DNA of 16,241 bases from an uncultured Eubacteriales bacterium (GCA_900540045.1 UQEF01000069.1:1-16241), one strand, 5' to 3'. Counted from the first letter of the stretch, positions 7,710 to 15,376 are shown. The notes: a model not told the origin generated them from the sequence alone. Program-made: numbers and translations.

Positions 7710-7840
7710 CCTCTCCTTTCTCTTTGGGCTGGAAATGTTACGAATTTACCCTAGCTTATTGTACATGAAAACCCAAGGAAAGTATAGCCTGTTGGAAAAT
7801 AAAGTTGGCCTGCGGCAAGCGATTTTTACAAACATGTGAC
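7710..7840 (-). promoter_or_regulatory. Intergenic region with a likely weak promoter for the four-gene run
   Basis: This AT-richer stretch separates the trk terminator from the secreted-protein gene. On the minus strand TATACT (7781-7786) and TACAAT (7758-7763) are possible -10 boxes. Neither has a convincing -35 at 16-18 nt or a TGn extension. No riboswitch-like structure or small gene was seen. Confidence 0.35.
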
Positions 7841-7889
7841 AAAAAAAGGCGGCCCCTCCTCCCCCAGCGGGAGAGAACCGGGCCGCCTT
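7841..7889 (-). terminator. Terminator of the trkA-trkH operon
   Basis: On the minus strand a perfect 10-bp stem (7880-7889 with 7846-7855) encloses a 24-nt loop that contains a smaller CTCCC/GGGAG stem. It is followed by an uninterrupted T7 tract (7841-7847 read on the minus strand, shared with the stem base). It lies 15 nt after the trkH stop. Confidence 0.92.
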
Positions 7890-7904
7890 CGCATCCGGAC
7901 GGGT

Positions 7905-9353
7905 TTATCCCTTGCGCCACGCAGAGGGATGGAACAGCACCAATATGGGGAACAACTCCAGCCTGCCGGCCAGCATCAGCAGGCTCAGCACCACCTTGGC
8001 AAAGGGGCCGTAGCCTGAGAAGTTCTCAACCGGGCCCACATGTCCCAGGCCGGGGCCCACGTTGCTGATGCAGGTGAGCACGGCGGTAAAGTTGGTTTCC
8101 AGGTCGTACAACCCTTCCAGCGACACAAGGAACATCCCCGCCAGTACCAGCAGCACATAGACGAAGAAAAACGCCGATACCTGGGTGAGACGGTTTTCCT
8201 CCACGCCCTTGCCCTCAAAGCGCACCACCTGCACCTTGCGCGGCTGAAACGTGCGGCGCACCTCACGACAGCCCAGCTTGCACAGGATTCCCACCCGTAC
8301 CACCTTGATGCCGCCTGCCGTGGAGCCCGCGCACGAGCCGATGAACATCAGCACCACGATGAGCGCCTTGACCGCCTGAGGCCACAGGTTGAAATCCGCC
8401 GTGGCGTAGCCCGTGGTGGACATGATGGTGGCCACCTGAAAGCTGCCGTAGCGCAGGGCATTGAGAAAAGTGCCGTACTGAGGCAGGATCATCAGCGACA
8501 CAAACAGCGTCGAGCCGGCAAACAGGGCCAGATACCAGCGCAGCTCCTCGCTGCGAAGCGCGTCGCGCCAGCCGCCCACCAGCACGCGGTAGAACAGCGC
8601 GAAGTTGATGCCGAACAGCACCATGAAGAACGTGATGATCGCGTCAATTACGGCGCTGTCAAACGCGCCGACGCTGCTGCCGTAGTTGCTGAAGCCGCCC
8701 GTGCCCGCCGTGCCCATGGCATGGATCGCCGCATCGTAGGGCGACATACCCGCGATGATCAGCGCCGCCAGCTCGATCACGGTCAGCACGCCGTAGATCA
8801 GGTAGAGAATCTTGGCGGTATCGCCCATTTTGGGCACGATCTTGCTTAAGCTGGGACCGGGGCTTTCCGCCCGCACCAGGTGCGAGGAGCGTCCCGTCAT
8901 CTGCGGCAGCAGCGCCAGGGTGAGCACCAGCACGCCCATGCCGCCGATCCAGTGGGTGAAGCTGCGCCAGAACATCACGCCGCGGGGCAGCCCGTCAAAG
9001 TTGCCCATCAACGTGGCGCCCGTGGTGGTAAAGCCGGATACCGCCTCGAAAAAGGCGTCGATATAGTTGGGAATCAGGCCGGAGATCACAAAGGGCAGCG
9101 CGCCAAAGGCGCTGAGCAGCACCCACGAGAGGGCCACCACCAGAAAGCCCTCGCGGGCGCGCAGGTTTTGCTCTCTGGGATGCGCAAACCGCCAGGCGGG
9201 GAAGCCCAGCGCCGCCAGCAGAGCCATGCTGCTCAGCAGGGCGAGGGCGTCGCCGTCGCCGTAAAGGAACGAAATGGCCAGCGAGGGCGCCATGGCCAGC
9301 GCCTCGATCAGCAGAATCGCGCCCAGCAGGCGCAGGACCAGTCGTTTGTTCAT
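7905..9353 (-). CDS. trkH: TrkH/KtrB-type potassium uptake channel subunit
   Basis: This 482-residue integral membrane protein is the K+-conducting subunit of a Trk/Ktr system, gated by the cytoplasmic TrkA protein. It shows the four pore-loop repeats of the superfamily: TTTGAT (109-114), GTAGTGGFS (214-222), STTGYAT (312-318) and SNVGPGLG (430-437), each with the glycine that replaces a K+-channel filter. CAGSTAGGIK (341-350) is the conserved segment in the middle of the third repeat. The ATG at 9353 overlaps the trkA stop as ATGA, a standard sign of translational coupling. Its length fits TrkH. A strong terminator follows. Na+ dependence and the choice of the name KtrB over TrkH cannot be settled from sequence alone. 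Confidence 0.95.
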   Translation of the reverse strand: MNKRLVLRLLGAILLIEALAMAPSLAISFLYGDGDALALLSSMALLAALGFPAWRFAHPREQNLRAREGFLVVALSWVLLSAFGALPFVISGLIPNYIDAFFEAVSGFTTTGATLMGNFDGLPRGVMFWRSFTHWIGGMGVLVLTLALLPQMTGRSSHLVRAESPGPSLSKIVPKMGDTAKILYLIYGVLTVIELAALIIAGMSPYDAAIHAMGTAGTGGFSNYGSSVGAFDSAVIDAIITFFMVLFGINFALFYRVLVGGWRDALRSEELRWYLALFAGSTLFVSLMILPQYGTFLNALRYGSFQVATIMSTTGYATADFNLWPQAVKALIVVLMFIGSCAGSTAGGIKVVRVGILCKLGCREVRRTFQPRKVQVVRFEGKGVEENRLTQVSAFFFVYVLLVLAGMFLVSLEGLYDLETNFTAVLTCISNVGPGLGHVGPVENFSGYGPFAKVVLSLLMLAGRLELFPILVLFHPSAWRKG

Positions 9354-10714
9354 TTGCGGATAACCTCGTTCAAATCGCTGATGCCGCTTTCACAGGCAAT
9401 CACCACCACACGGTCGCCGGCTTCGATGTGGTCGTTGCCGAAAGGCACGATCACCTTGCCCCGCCTGACAATGACCGCCACCAGCGTGCCGCGGCGGATG
9501 TTGAGCTTGCGCAGCGGAATGCCGATATAGGGGTCCGTGCCCTTGGGGATGAATTCCAGCGCCTCCGCCTTGCCATTGACCAGGCGGTAGAGGCGTTCCA
9601 GCTTGGTGCCGTAGGCGTTGCCCCTGCCGCGCACATAGCGCAGAATGTTGGCGCAGGTGATGGCCTTGGGGCTGATAATGCTGTCCAGACCCATGGCGCT
9701 GATAATATCGGCATAGGCCACGCGGTTGTTCTTCACAATCACCTTGGGCACGCCTTCCTTGACGGCAAAAAGACCGGTCATCAGGTTTTCCTCGTCCCGG
9801 TCGCACAGGGCCACGAAGGCGTCCATCTGCTGAAGGCCCTCCTGCTCCAGCAGCTCCTGATCGGTGCCGTCGCCATAAATCACATTGACATCGGGCAGGG
9901 ATTCGCTGAGGTCATTGGCCTTTTTTTCGTTGATTTCAATCATCGACACGTGAATGCCCATGGGAACGATCATCTTGGCCAGATAGTAGCTGATGCGGCC
10001 GCCGCCCAGCAGCATCACGTTTTTCACACGCAGGGAGTTTTTGCCCAGGTAGCGGAAGTAGGAGGTAATGGTTACCATATCGGCGGCCACATGCACCCGG
10101 TCACCGGCGCGGATGATAAAATCGCCGTTGGGAATCACCACATTTCCCTCGCGCTCCACCGCGGCATAAAGCACCTGGGGCAGGCCGTTGAGTTTGCGCG
10201 GAAGGTCCTTGAGCGCGTGGCCCACCACCACATCGTGCTCCTGCGCGCGGAACTCCACCATCTCCACCCGCCCCTTGGCAAAGGATTCGATGTTGCTGGC
10301 AAAGGGAAAGCGCAGCAGCCGGCTGATTTCCAGCGCGGTGGCACGCTCGGGATTGACCGGCATGTCGATGCCCATCTCGCGCTGCAGAAGCGTCAGGCTG
10401 TCGTTGTATTCAGGGTCACGGATGCGAGCGATGGAGTACTTGGTTCCCAGCTTTTTGGCCACCAGGCAGCAAAGCATGTTGGTTTCGTCGCTGGCGGTGG
10501 CGGCAATGATGATATCCGCCTTGTCCGCCCCCGCGTCCACCAAAGTGGCGGCGTTGGCCCCATTGCCGCGCACGCACAGCACATCCAGCGTATCCTCGCT
10601 GCGCTGGAGGACTTCCTCGCTGCGGTCCACAATGACCACGTCATGCCCCTCTCGTGCGAGATGTTCCGCCAGCGTATGACCTACTTTGCCGTCACCAACC
10701 ACCAGGATTCGCAT
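9350..10714 (-). CDS. trkA: Trk potassium uptake regulatory protein TrkA
   Basis: This 454-residue cytoplasmic protein would gate the TrkH channel by binding nucleotides. It has two tandem RCK units, each a Rossmann TrkA-N domain followed by a TrkA-C domain. The first Rossmann motif is GDGKVG (7-12) with acidic Asp30 (VIVDR). The second is GGGRIS (237-242) with Glu260 (MIEINEKK); its third glycine position is Ser, a variation that may affect nucleotide preference. TrkA-C regions cover about 145-222 and 375-450. The ATG at 10714 is preceded by GGAGG at 8 nt; an earlier in-frame ATG at 10747 lacks such a site. An extended -10 promoter lies upstream, giving a leader of about 58 nt. The stop overlaps the trkH start. 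Confidence 0.95.
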   Translation of the reverse strand: MRILVVGDGKVGHTLAEHLAREGHDVVIVDRSEEVLQRSEDTLDVLCVRGNGANAATLVDAGADKADIIIAATASDETNMLCCLVAKKLGTKYSIARIRDPEYNDSLTLLQREMGIDMPVNPERATALEISRLLRFPFASNIESFAKGRVEMVEFRAQEHDVVVGHALKDLPRKLNGLPQVLYAAVEREGNVVIPNGDFIIRAGDRVHVAADMVTITSYFRYLGKNSLRVKNVMLLGGGRISYYLAKMIVPMGIHVSMIEINEKKANDLSESLPDVNVIYGDGTDQELLEQEGLQQMDAFVALCDRDEENLMTGLFAVKEGVPKVIVKNNRVAYADIISAMGLDSIISPKAITCANILRYVRGRGNAYGTKLERLYRLVNGKAEALEFIPKGTDPYIGIPLRKLNIRRGTLVAVIVRRGKVIVPFGNDHIEAGDRVVVIACESGISDLNEVIRK

Positions 10715-10778
10715 ACATCCATCCTCCGTATCCACAAAGCGGTACAAATCATCAAAGGGATTTCAATCGCAGTGTATC

Positions 10779-10787
10779 ATTATAGCA
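10779..10787 (-). promoter_or_regulatory. Extended -10 promoter of trkA-trkH
   Basis: The minus strand reads TGC then TATAAT, a perfect -10 with the TGn extension. The -35 region is poor (TTTCAT at 17 nt), as is common for extended -10 promoters. The predicted leader is too short for a c-di-AMP riboswitch. Confidence 0.7.
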
Positions 10788-10842
10788 TATCATGGGGTAA
10801 AATGAAATGCCTGCGCCCTCTGCTTTCCACTCCGCCCTGTTT

Positions 10843-12174
10843 TTAACGGGTTCTTAGCGATGTCATGGAATGTTTTAAGGCCATCAGACCTGTCGCATCC
10901 GCCGCCGCCCACCCGATGGGAATGGCCCACCATACCGCGTCCAGCCCCCATGAGGGAGCCAGCCAGTAGGCCAGCGCCACGCGCAGGCCCAGCGAAATCA
11001 CGGTCAGCACGATGCTCATGCCCGCCCGCTCCAGGCCGCGGTAGGTGGCATAGAGCAGAAACAAAAGGCCGATGCCCACATAACACAGGCCCTCTGTGCG
11101 CAGGTAATGCACGCCCACCGCCATGACATCGCCCTGCGAGGGATCAATGAAGATGCTCAGCAGCGGCACGGCAAAGATCCCCACCACCGCCGATACCAGC
11201 GCACAGAAGCCCAGGGACATCATGGCCGCTTCCCGAAGGCCCCGCCGCACCCGGTCGGCGCGGCCGGCGCCGGCATTCTGCGCCACAAAAGTGGCGAACC
11301 CGTTGGCAAAGTCCTGTGCGGGCGCGTAGGCAAACGCGTCGATTTTCACGCCTGCCGCGAAGGCGGCCATCACGTTTACGCCAAAGCTGTTGACCAGGCT
11401 TTGGATCATCAGAATACCGAAATTCATGATGGACTGCTGCGCGCCCGTGAGCACGGAAACCACCGCGATGCGCCTGATAAGCGGCCCGTCCGGCCTCAGG
11501 TGGCGAATGCCGGGGCGCAGGTCCCCCATTTTCAGGAGAGAATACACGACGATCCCGGCCGCGCTTGCCGCCTGGGCGATCACCGTCGCAAGGGCGGCGC
11601 CCTCCACCCCCCAGCCCAGGCCCGCGACAAACCACAAATCCAGCGCGATATTCATCACCGCAGCGCACAGCAAAAACCACAGCGCCGCCGCGGAATTTCC
11701 CACGCTGCGCAGAGCGGTGGCAAAAAAGTTATACAGAAATGTAAAGCCAATGCCCCAGAATATGATTTGCAGGTAACCGCGCAGATCTTCCACGGCCTCG
11801 GCAGGCACCCGCATCCACACCATCAGGCTGTCCAGCAGGGCAAAAGCCGCCGCCGCCAGCGCCAGCGCCGCCAGCGCAATCCCCACGAAGGCGTTGCCCA
11901 TGGCACGGCGCAGGCCCTCGCGGTCCCCCTGGCCGTAAAGCTGGCTCATGACCACCCCGCTGCCCATACACAGGCCCAGAAGCAGGCTGGTGAGCAGCGT
12001 CATCAGCGAAAAGGCGCTGCCTACGGCGGCCAGCGCCACGCTGCCCAGGAAGCGTCCCACTACCCAGGTATCCACAATATTGTAGCACTGCTGAAGCAGG
12101 TTGCCCGCAATCAGCGGAAGGCTGAAAAGAACCAGTCCCTTGCGAATGCTGCCGCGGGTCAGATCGCGTTCCAA
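10843..12174 (-). CDS. MATE family efflux transporter
   Basis: This 443-residue membrane protein has about 12 predicted transmembrane helices in two MatE halves. It is probably a Na+- or H+-coupled exporter of cationic drugs or metabolites; the substrate is unknown. The N-terminus has the family pattern LPLIAGNLLQQ, then YNIVDTWVVGRF with Asp35, and GSGVVMSQLYGQGD (71-84). The second half repeats the arrangement (FANGFATFVAQNAGAGR). I place the start at a TTG (12174), because GGGAGG lies 8 nt upstream, the MERDLTRGSIRKGL opening is typical, and the promoter at 12209-12237 excludes the upstream ATG at 12282. Eight T residues sit between the binding site and the start. Transcription is separate from the feo operon. 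No clear terminator is visible downstream. Confidence 0.93.
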   Translation of the reverse strand: MERDLTRGSIRKGLVLFSLPLIAGNLLQQCYNIVDTWVVGRFLGSVALAAVGSAFSLMTLLTSLLLGLCMGSGVVMSQLYGQGDREGLRRAMGNAFVGIALAALALAAAAFALLDSLMVWMRVPAEAVEDLRGYLQIIFWGIGFTFLYNFFATALRSVGNSAAALWFLLCAAVMNIALDLWFVAGLGWGVEGAALATVIAQAASAAGIVVYSLLKMGDLRPGIRHLRPDGPLIRRIAVVSVLTGAQQSIMNFGILMIQSLVNSFGVNVMAAFAAGVKIDAFAYAPAQDFANGFATFVAQNAGAGRADRVRRGLREAAMMSLGFCALVSAVVGIFAVPLLSIFIDPSQGDVMAVGVHYLRTEGLCYVGIGLLFLLYATYRGLERAGMSIVLTVISLGLRVALAYWLAPSWGLDAVWWAIPIGWAAADATGLMALKHSMTSLRTR

Positions 12175-12208
12175 AAAAAAGACCTCCCTGCCGGATGACG
12201 TCACGCAC

Positions 12209-12237
12209 AGTGTAACACAGGCGCGGGGCAAAGGCAA
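12209..12237 (-). promoter_or_regulatory. Promoter of the MATE transporter gene
   Basis: On the minus strand TTGCCT (12232-12237) and TACACT (12209-12214) are 17 nt apart, with TGT before the -10 (extended -10). The palindrome TGACGTCA (12196-12203) sits on the expected start of transcription and could be an operator. Confidence 0.75.
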
Positions 12238-12248
12238 TGTGAGGGCGC

Positions 12249-12280
12249 AAAAAAGGAGGGAGGGCAAAGGCCCTCCCTCC
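12249..12280 (-). terminator. Terminator of the feo operon
   Basis: On the minus strand a perfect stem of 10-11 bp (12270-12280 with 12255-12265), with a 4-nt loop, is followed by T6 (12249-12254). It lies 5 nt after the stop of the small Cys-rich gene and insulates the MATE gene. Confidence 0.95.
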
Positions 12281-12285
12281 AAATA

Positions 12286-12420
12286 TCAGTGTCCGCATCC
12301 GGAGCAGCGCGAGCAGTCGCCTCCGCAGCTGCACCCGCCCTTTCTGCGGTCCCGGACCATCTTCCATACGGCGGCCGCAACCGCCAGCAGCACCACGCCG
12401 CCTACAATCAAGGTTGCCAT
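12286..12420 (-). CDS. FeoB-associated Cys-rich membrane protein
   Basis: This 44-residue protein has one N-terminal transmembrane helix (about residues 4-19, LIVGGVVLLAVAAAVW), a basic stretch (RDRRK), and a cysteine cluster: GGCSCGGDC then SRCSGCGH, six Cys in the last 15 residues. This is the layout of the FeoB-associated Cys-rich family found beside feoB in clostridia. It may pass or bind Fe2+ on the cytoplasmic side of FeoB, but that role is inference. The ATG at 12420 has AGGAG 10 nt upstream; a GTG two codons earlier is possible but only 4 nt from that site. It follows feoB after a 34-nt gap and is the last gene before the operon terminator. Confidence 0.88.
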   Translation of the reverse strand: MATLIVGGVVLLAVAAAVWKMVRDRRKGGCSCGGDCSRCSGCGH

Positions 12421-12454
12421 ATTCACGCAGCTCCTTTCCTGATATTCCGGATGG

Positions 12455-14785
12455 TTATGCCCCCACGCCGACCTTTTGGGTCAGATGGTTCTCATCATAG
12501 CGGTTGGGCCGCGCCAGCAGATAGATCAGCCCCGCCAGAAGCACCAGCGCAACCGCCGTCCACACCGTGAAGCCCGCGCCCGCCAGCAACAGCCCCAGCC
12601 GGAACACGATCAGCGCGATCACATAGGCAAACACGCACTGGTAGCCGATGGCAAACCACGTCCAGCGGGCGTTGTTCATCTCGCGCTTGATGGCGCCGAT
12701 CGCCGCAAAGCACGGGGCGCACAGGAGGTTGAAAATCATGAAGGCAAAGGCCGCAAGCCTGCCGTAACCGCCGGACATCTCATCAAAGTTCTGAGCGATG
12801 GGGCTGAGGCCCTGCTCCACTTCCTCCTCGGAGCCCTCTTCCAGCAGCGTGGCGGTATCGCGCTCGTCGGTATCGGTGTTGTAGAGGATGCCAAAGACGT
12901 TGACAACCTCCTCCTTTGCCACCAGACCCAGCACCGTGGCCACCGTGGGCTTCCAGTCGCCGAATCCCAGCGGCTCAAACACGGGCGCCACTGCGGAGCC
13001 CACGCGGCCCAGAATGCTGTTGTCGGTATTTTCGACGGCGCCGAAGGTGACGGGCGCATCGACGGTCTCCACCACCTCCGCGTCCGCGGCCATCGCATCC
13101 TCCGGGATCCGGGCCTCCCAGCCGTAGCCCTGCATGAACCAGATCACGATGGCGGAAACCAGAATCACCGTGCCCGCGCGCTTGATGAAGCTCCAGCCGC
13201 GCTCCCACATGGAATGCAGCACGTTTTTGGCGGACGGCGCATGGTAGGCGGGCAGCTCCATGACGAAGGGAGCGGGATCGCCCGCGAAGATGCGGGTCTT
13301 TTTGAGGATGATGCCGCTGATGACGATGGCGGCCACACCGATGAAATACGCGGAGGTTGCCACCCAGCCCGCATTGTGGAACAGCGCGCCGGCGATGAGG
13401 CCGATAATGGGCATCTTGGCGCCGCAGGGGATGAAGGTGGTGGTAAGGATGGTCATCTTGCGGTCGCGGTCGTTTTCAATGGTGCGCGAGGCCATCACGC
13501 CCGGCACGCCGCAGCCGGTGCCGATCAGCATGGGGATGAAGCTCTTGCCCGAGAGGCCGAATTTGCGGAAGATGCGGTCCATGATGAAGGCGATACGGGC
13601 CATGTAGCCCACGTCCTCCAGAATGGCCAGCATGAAGAACAGCACCAGCATCTGCGGAACGAAGCCGATCACCGCGCCCACGCCGGCGATGATGCCGTCG
13701 CATACCAGGCCCACCAGCCAGCCGGCGGTACCGATGCCCTCCAGCCAGCCGCGCACGGGTTCCTGAATCCACTCGCCCACGAATACGTCATTGGTGAAGT
13801 CGGTCACGATGGTGCCGATGGTGCTCACCGCAATATAATATACCAGCCCCATTACCAGCACGAAGATGGGCAGAGCCAGCCACCGGTTGGTCACCACCCG
13901 GTCGATCTTGTCCGAGGTGGTCAGCGCGCCCTTGGGGCGGCCTTTTTTAACGCAGGTGGACACCAGCCGGTTGATATAGGCATAGCGCTGGTTGGTGATG
14001 ATGGATTCCGCGTCGTCGTCCATCTCGGCTTCGCAATCCTTGATGGTGCTTTCGATGGCGTCCTTGATGCCGTCGGGAAGGTTCAGTTCCTCCCGTACCT
14101 TTTCGTCTCGCTCAAAGAGCTTGATGGCATACCAGCGGGCGAGGTGGTCAGGTACGATACCGCCCTCGTGCCGGCTGCCGTCGGCGTGATGGTGATGCAC
14201 GGCTTCCTGCCCGTCGCGGTGCGTGATCAGATCCTCGATATGCGCCAGGGCGTGCTCCACGCTCCCGGCGAATACGTGCGGCGGCTCGCCCGCCTTTTTT
14301 CCCGCAAGCATCGCGGCCTTGCGGGCCACCTCGCGGCTGCCCTCGCCCCTCAGGGCGCTGGTTTCCACCACTTCGCAGCCCAGCGCCTCGCCCAGCTTGC
14401 GCAGATCAATCTTGTCGCCGTTTTTGCGCGTCACGTCGATCATGTTCAGGGCGACGATCATGGGAATGCCCAGCTCGGCCAGCTGCGTGGTCAGGTACAG
14501 GTTGCGCTCGATGTTGGTGGCGTCCACGATGTTGAGGATGGCGTCCGGCCGCTGGTTTACCAGATAGCCGCGAGCGATCACCTCCTCCAGCGTATAGGGC
14601 GAAAGGCTGTAGATGCCGGGCAGGTCCTGGATGATGACATCCGGTTCGCCTTTCAGCCTACCTTCCTTCTTTTCCACCGTCACGCCCGGCCAGTTGCCAA
14701 CGTATTGATTGGAACCGGTCAAATCGTTGAACATGGTGGTTTTACCGCAGTTTGGATTGCCCGCCAGGGCGATCTTTGTGGACAT
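12455..14785 (-). CDS. feoB: Ferrous iron transport protein B
   Basis: This 776-residue membrane protein imports Fe2+ and is controlled by an N-terminal G domain. G motifs are GNPNCGKT (9-16), DLPG (54-57), NMID (114-117) and SALRG (143-147). The helical linker domain carries a His-rich insert (four His at 197-200, plus His206 and His214). The permease has GTGCGVPG (422-429) and FIPCGAKMPI (451-460), the Cys-containing gate motifs, and further helices to the C-terminus including a second Cys motif, LLCAPCFAAIGAI. Length is normal for clostridial FeoB. The ATG at 14785 has GAGGAGG at 7 nt. It lies 51 nt after the second feoA, and that gap carries a copy of the motif found before the first feoA. 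The small Cys-rich protein follows. Confidence 0.97.
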   Translation of the reverse strand: MSTKIALAGNPNCGKTTMFNDLTGSNQYVGNWPGVTVEKKEGRLKGEPDVIIQDLPGIYSLSPYTLEEVIARGYLVNQRPDAILNIVDATNIERNLYLTTQLAELGIPMIVALNMIDVTRKNGDKIDLRKLGEALGCEVVETSALRGEGSREVARKAAMLAGKKAGEPPHVFAGSVEHALAHIEDLITHRDGQEAVHHHHADGSRHEGGIVPDHLARWYAIKLFERDEKVREELNLPDGIKDAIESTIKDCEAEMDDDAESIITNQRYAYINRLVSTCVKKGRPKGALTTSDKIDRVVTNRWLALPIFVLVMGLVYYIAVSTIGTIVTDFTNDVFVGEWIQEPVRGWLEGIGTAGWLVGLVCDGIIAGVGAVIGFVPQMLVLFFMLAILEDVGYMARIAFIMDRIFRKFGLSGKSFIPMLIGTGCGVPGVMASRTIENDRDRKMTILTTTFIPCGAKMPIIGLIAGALFHNAGWVATSAYFIGVAAIVISGIILKKTRIFAGDPAPFVMELPAYHAPSAKNVLHSMWERGWSFIKRAGTVILVSAIVIWFMQGYGWEARIPEDAMAADAEVVETVDAPVTFGAVENTDNSILGRVGSAVAPVFEPLGFGDWKPTVATVLGLVAKEEVVNVFGILYNTDTDERDTATLLEEGSEEEVEQGLSPIAQNFDEMSGGYGRLAAFAFMIFNLLCAPCFAAIGAIKREMNNARWTWFAIGYQCVFAYVIALIVFRLGLLLAGAGFTVWTAVALVLLAGLIYLLARPNRYDENHLTQKVGVGA

Positions 14786-14805
14786 ACCGCCGCCTCCTCA
14801 ATGTT

Positions 14806-14824
14806 TGTTATGGCTAACTCACGG
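14806..14824 (-). promoter_or_regulatory. GTGAGTTAG element before feoB
   Basis: CGTGAGTTAG (minus strand, 14814-14823) continues as CCATAA and ends about 25 nt before the feoB start. The same 10-mer occurs at 15323-15332 before the first feoA at nearly the same distance. It partly resembles a DtxR/IdeR-type iron box (TTAGGTTAG-like half). Function is inferred only. Confidence 0.45.
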
Positions 14825-14836
14825 AGAAAAAAAGAA

Positions 14837-15058
14837 TCACTCCACCTCAATGTTCTCCGCATCGCTCTTGCGCACGGAAAGCTCGTACCCGCGCACCGTC
14901 AGCTCCATGGGATCGCCCAAAGGCGCCACCTTGCGCACATACACCTCGGTCCCTTTGGTCAGGCCCATGTCCATGATGCGACGCTTGAGCGCGCCCTCGC
15001 CATGTAACCTTTTGATGGTGACCGATTCGCCGATTTTGACTTCCTTCAGGGTCTTCAT
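14837..15058 (-). CDS. feoA: FeoA family protein (second copy in the operon)
   Basis: This 73-residue protein has an SH3-like FeoA domain, a small cytoplasmic partner thought to bind or regulate FeoB in Fe2+ uptake. The family pattern is clear: a first strand with GESVTIKRL, then RRIMDMGLTKGTEVYVRKVAPLGDP, and a final VRGYELSVRKSDAENI where the last helix and strand fall. The ATG at 15058 has AGGAGG 9 nt upstream and lies 21 nt after the stop of the other feoA. This copy is the more typical one, with the D-P-M/E-L-x-VRG-x2-L-S-R-like segment. Two FeoA genes before one FeoB is a known clostridial layout. Confidence 0.93.
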   Translation of the reverse strand: MKTLKEVKIGESVTIKRLHGEGALKRRIMDMGLTKGTEVYVRKVAPLGDPMELTVRGYELSVRKSDAENIEVE

Positions 15059-15079
15059 TGGGCTTCTCCTCCTTTTGCT

Positions 15080-15292
15080 TCAGACCATGATGCGCATGGC
15101 CATCGTCTTGTCCAGAGCTACGCGGCTTTCCTTCACGCTCAGGATCAGGTTGCCGCCCAGCTCGCTTACCACCGTGACCGGCTCCCCCACCACGAATCCC
15201 AGCTCCGCCAGGCGTTGACGCACCTCATCCCTACCGGTGATCTTGCGGATGATGTTGACATCCCCCACGTTTGCCATCGCCAATGGCATCAT
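15080..15292 (-). CDS. feoA: FeoA family protein (first gene of the operon)
   Basis: This 70-residue FeoA-domain protein is the first gene after the feo promoter. Visible family features are VGDVNIIRKITG, then RQRLAELGFVVGEPVTVVSELGGNLILSVKESRVALD and a final AMRIMV strand. It differs clearly from the second copy, so the two are not a recent duplication and may have different roles, for example two different contacts with FeoB. Two adjacent ATG codons (15292 and 15289) are possible; GGGGAG lies 5 or 8 nt upstream. I kept the first, though the second has better spacing. Expression is probably iron-regulated, judging from the dyad and repeated motifs over the promoter. Confidence 0.92.
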   Translation of the reverse strand: MMPLAMANVGDVNIIRKITGRDEVRQRLAELGFVVGEPVTVVSELGGNLILSVKESRVALDKTMAMRIMV

Positions 15293-15319
15293 TTCATCTC
15301 CCCGCCTTTGAATTCGATT

Positions 15320-15332
15320 TGACTAACTCACG
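15320..15332 (-). promoter_or_regulatory. GTGAGTTAG element before the first feoA
   Basis: CGTGAGTTAG followed by TCA lies in the operon leader, ending about 27 nt before the feoA start. The 10-mer is identical to that before feoB (14814-14823). Confidence 0.45.
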
Positions 15333-15339
15333 TGTCAAA

Positions 15340-15374
15340 ATGGCGGCTAGGAGTTATAACCTCCTAACCGCCAT
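15340..15374 (-). promoter_or_regulatory. Long dyad at the feo transcription start
   Basis: Arms 15340-15353 and 15361-15374 pair over 14 positions, with one G-U pair when read as RNA, around a 7-nt loop. The dyad begins 2 nt after the -10 box, so part of it precedes the expected RNA start. That favours a protein operator, although a 5' hairpin in the RNA is possible. The arm contains GGTTAGGA, also found between -35 and -10 (15387-15394). Confidence 0.65.
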
Positions 15375-15376
15375 GA

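Noticed and set aside
10715..10778. Possible c-di-AMP or other riboswitch before trkA
   Set aside because: The leader after the extended -10 box is only about 58 nt and shows no conserved structure.
9428..10846. Long plus-strand open frame opposite trkA
   Set aside because: It mirrors the TrkA gene, has no recognisable motif, and third-codon composition explains its openness.
11107..12198. Plus-strand open frame opposite the MATE gene
   Set aside because: It is low-complexity His/Arg/Gln-rich translation, antisense to a clear transporter.
12476..15007. An 843-codon open frame on the plus strand opposite feoB and feoA
   Set aside because: It is antisense to clear FeoB and FeoA proteins, is rich in His, Gln, Asp and Gly as expected from reading G+C-rich genes backwards, and has no ribosome binding site or domain.
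15339..15374. The feo dyad read as a Rho-independent terminator or attenuator
   Set aside because: It is followed by only four T residues on the minus strand, and its first arm begins before the expected RNA start, so an operator is more likely.
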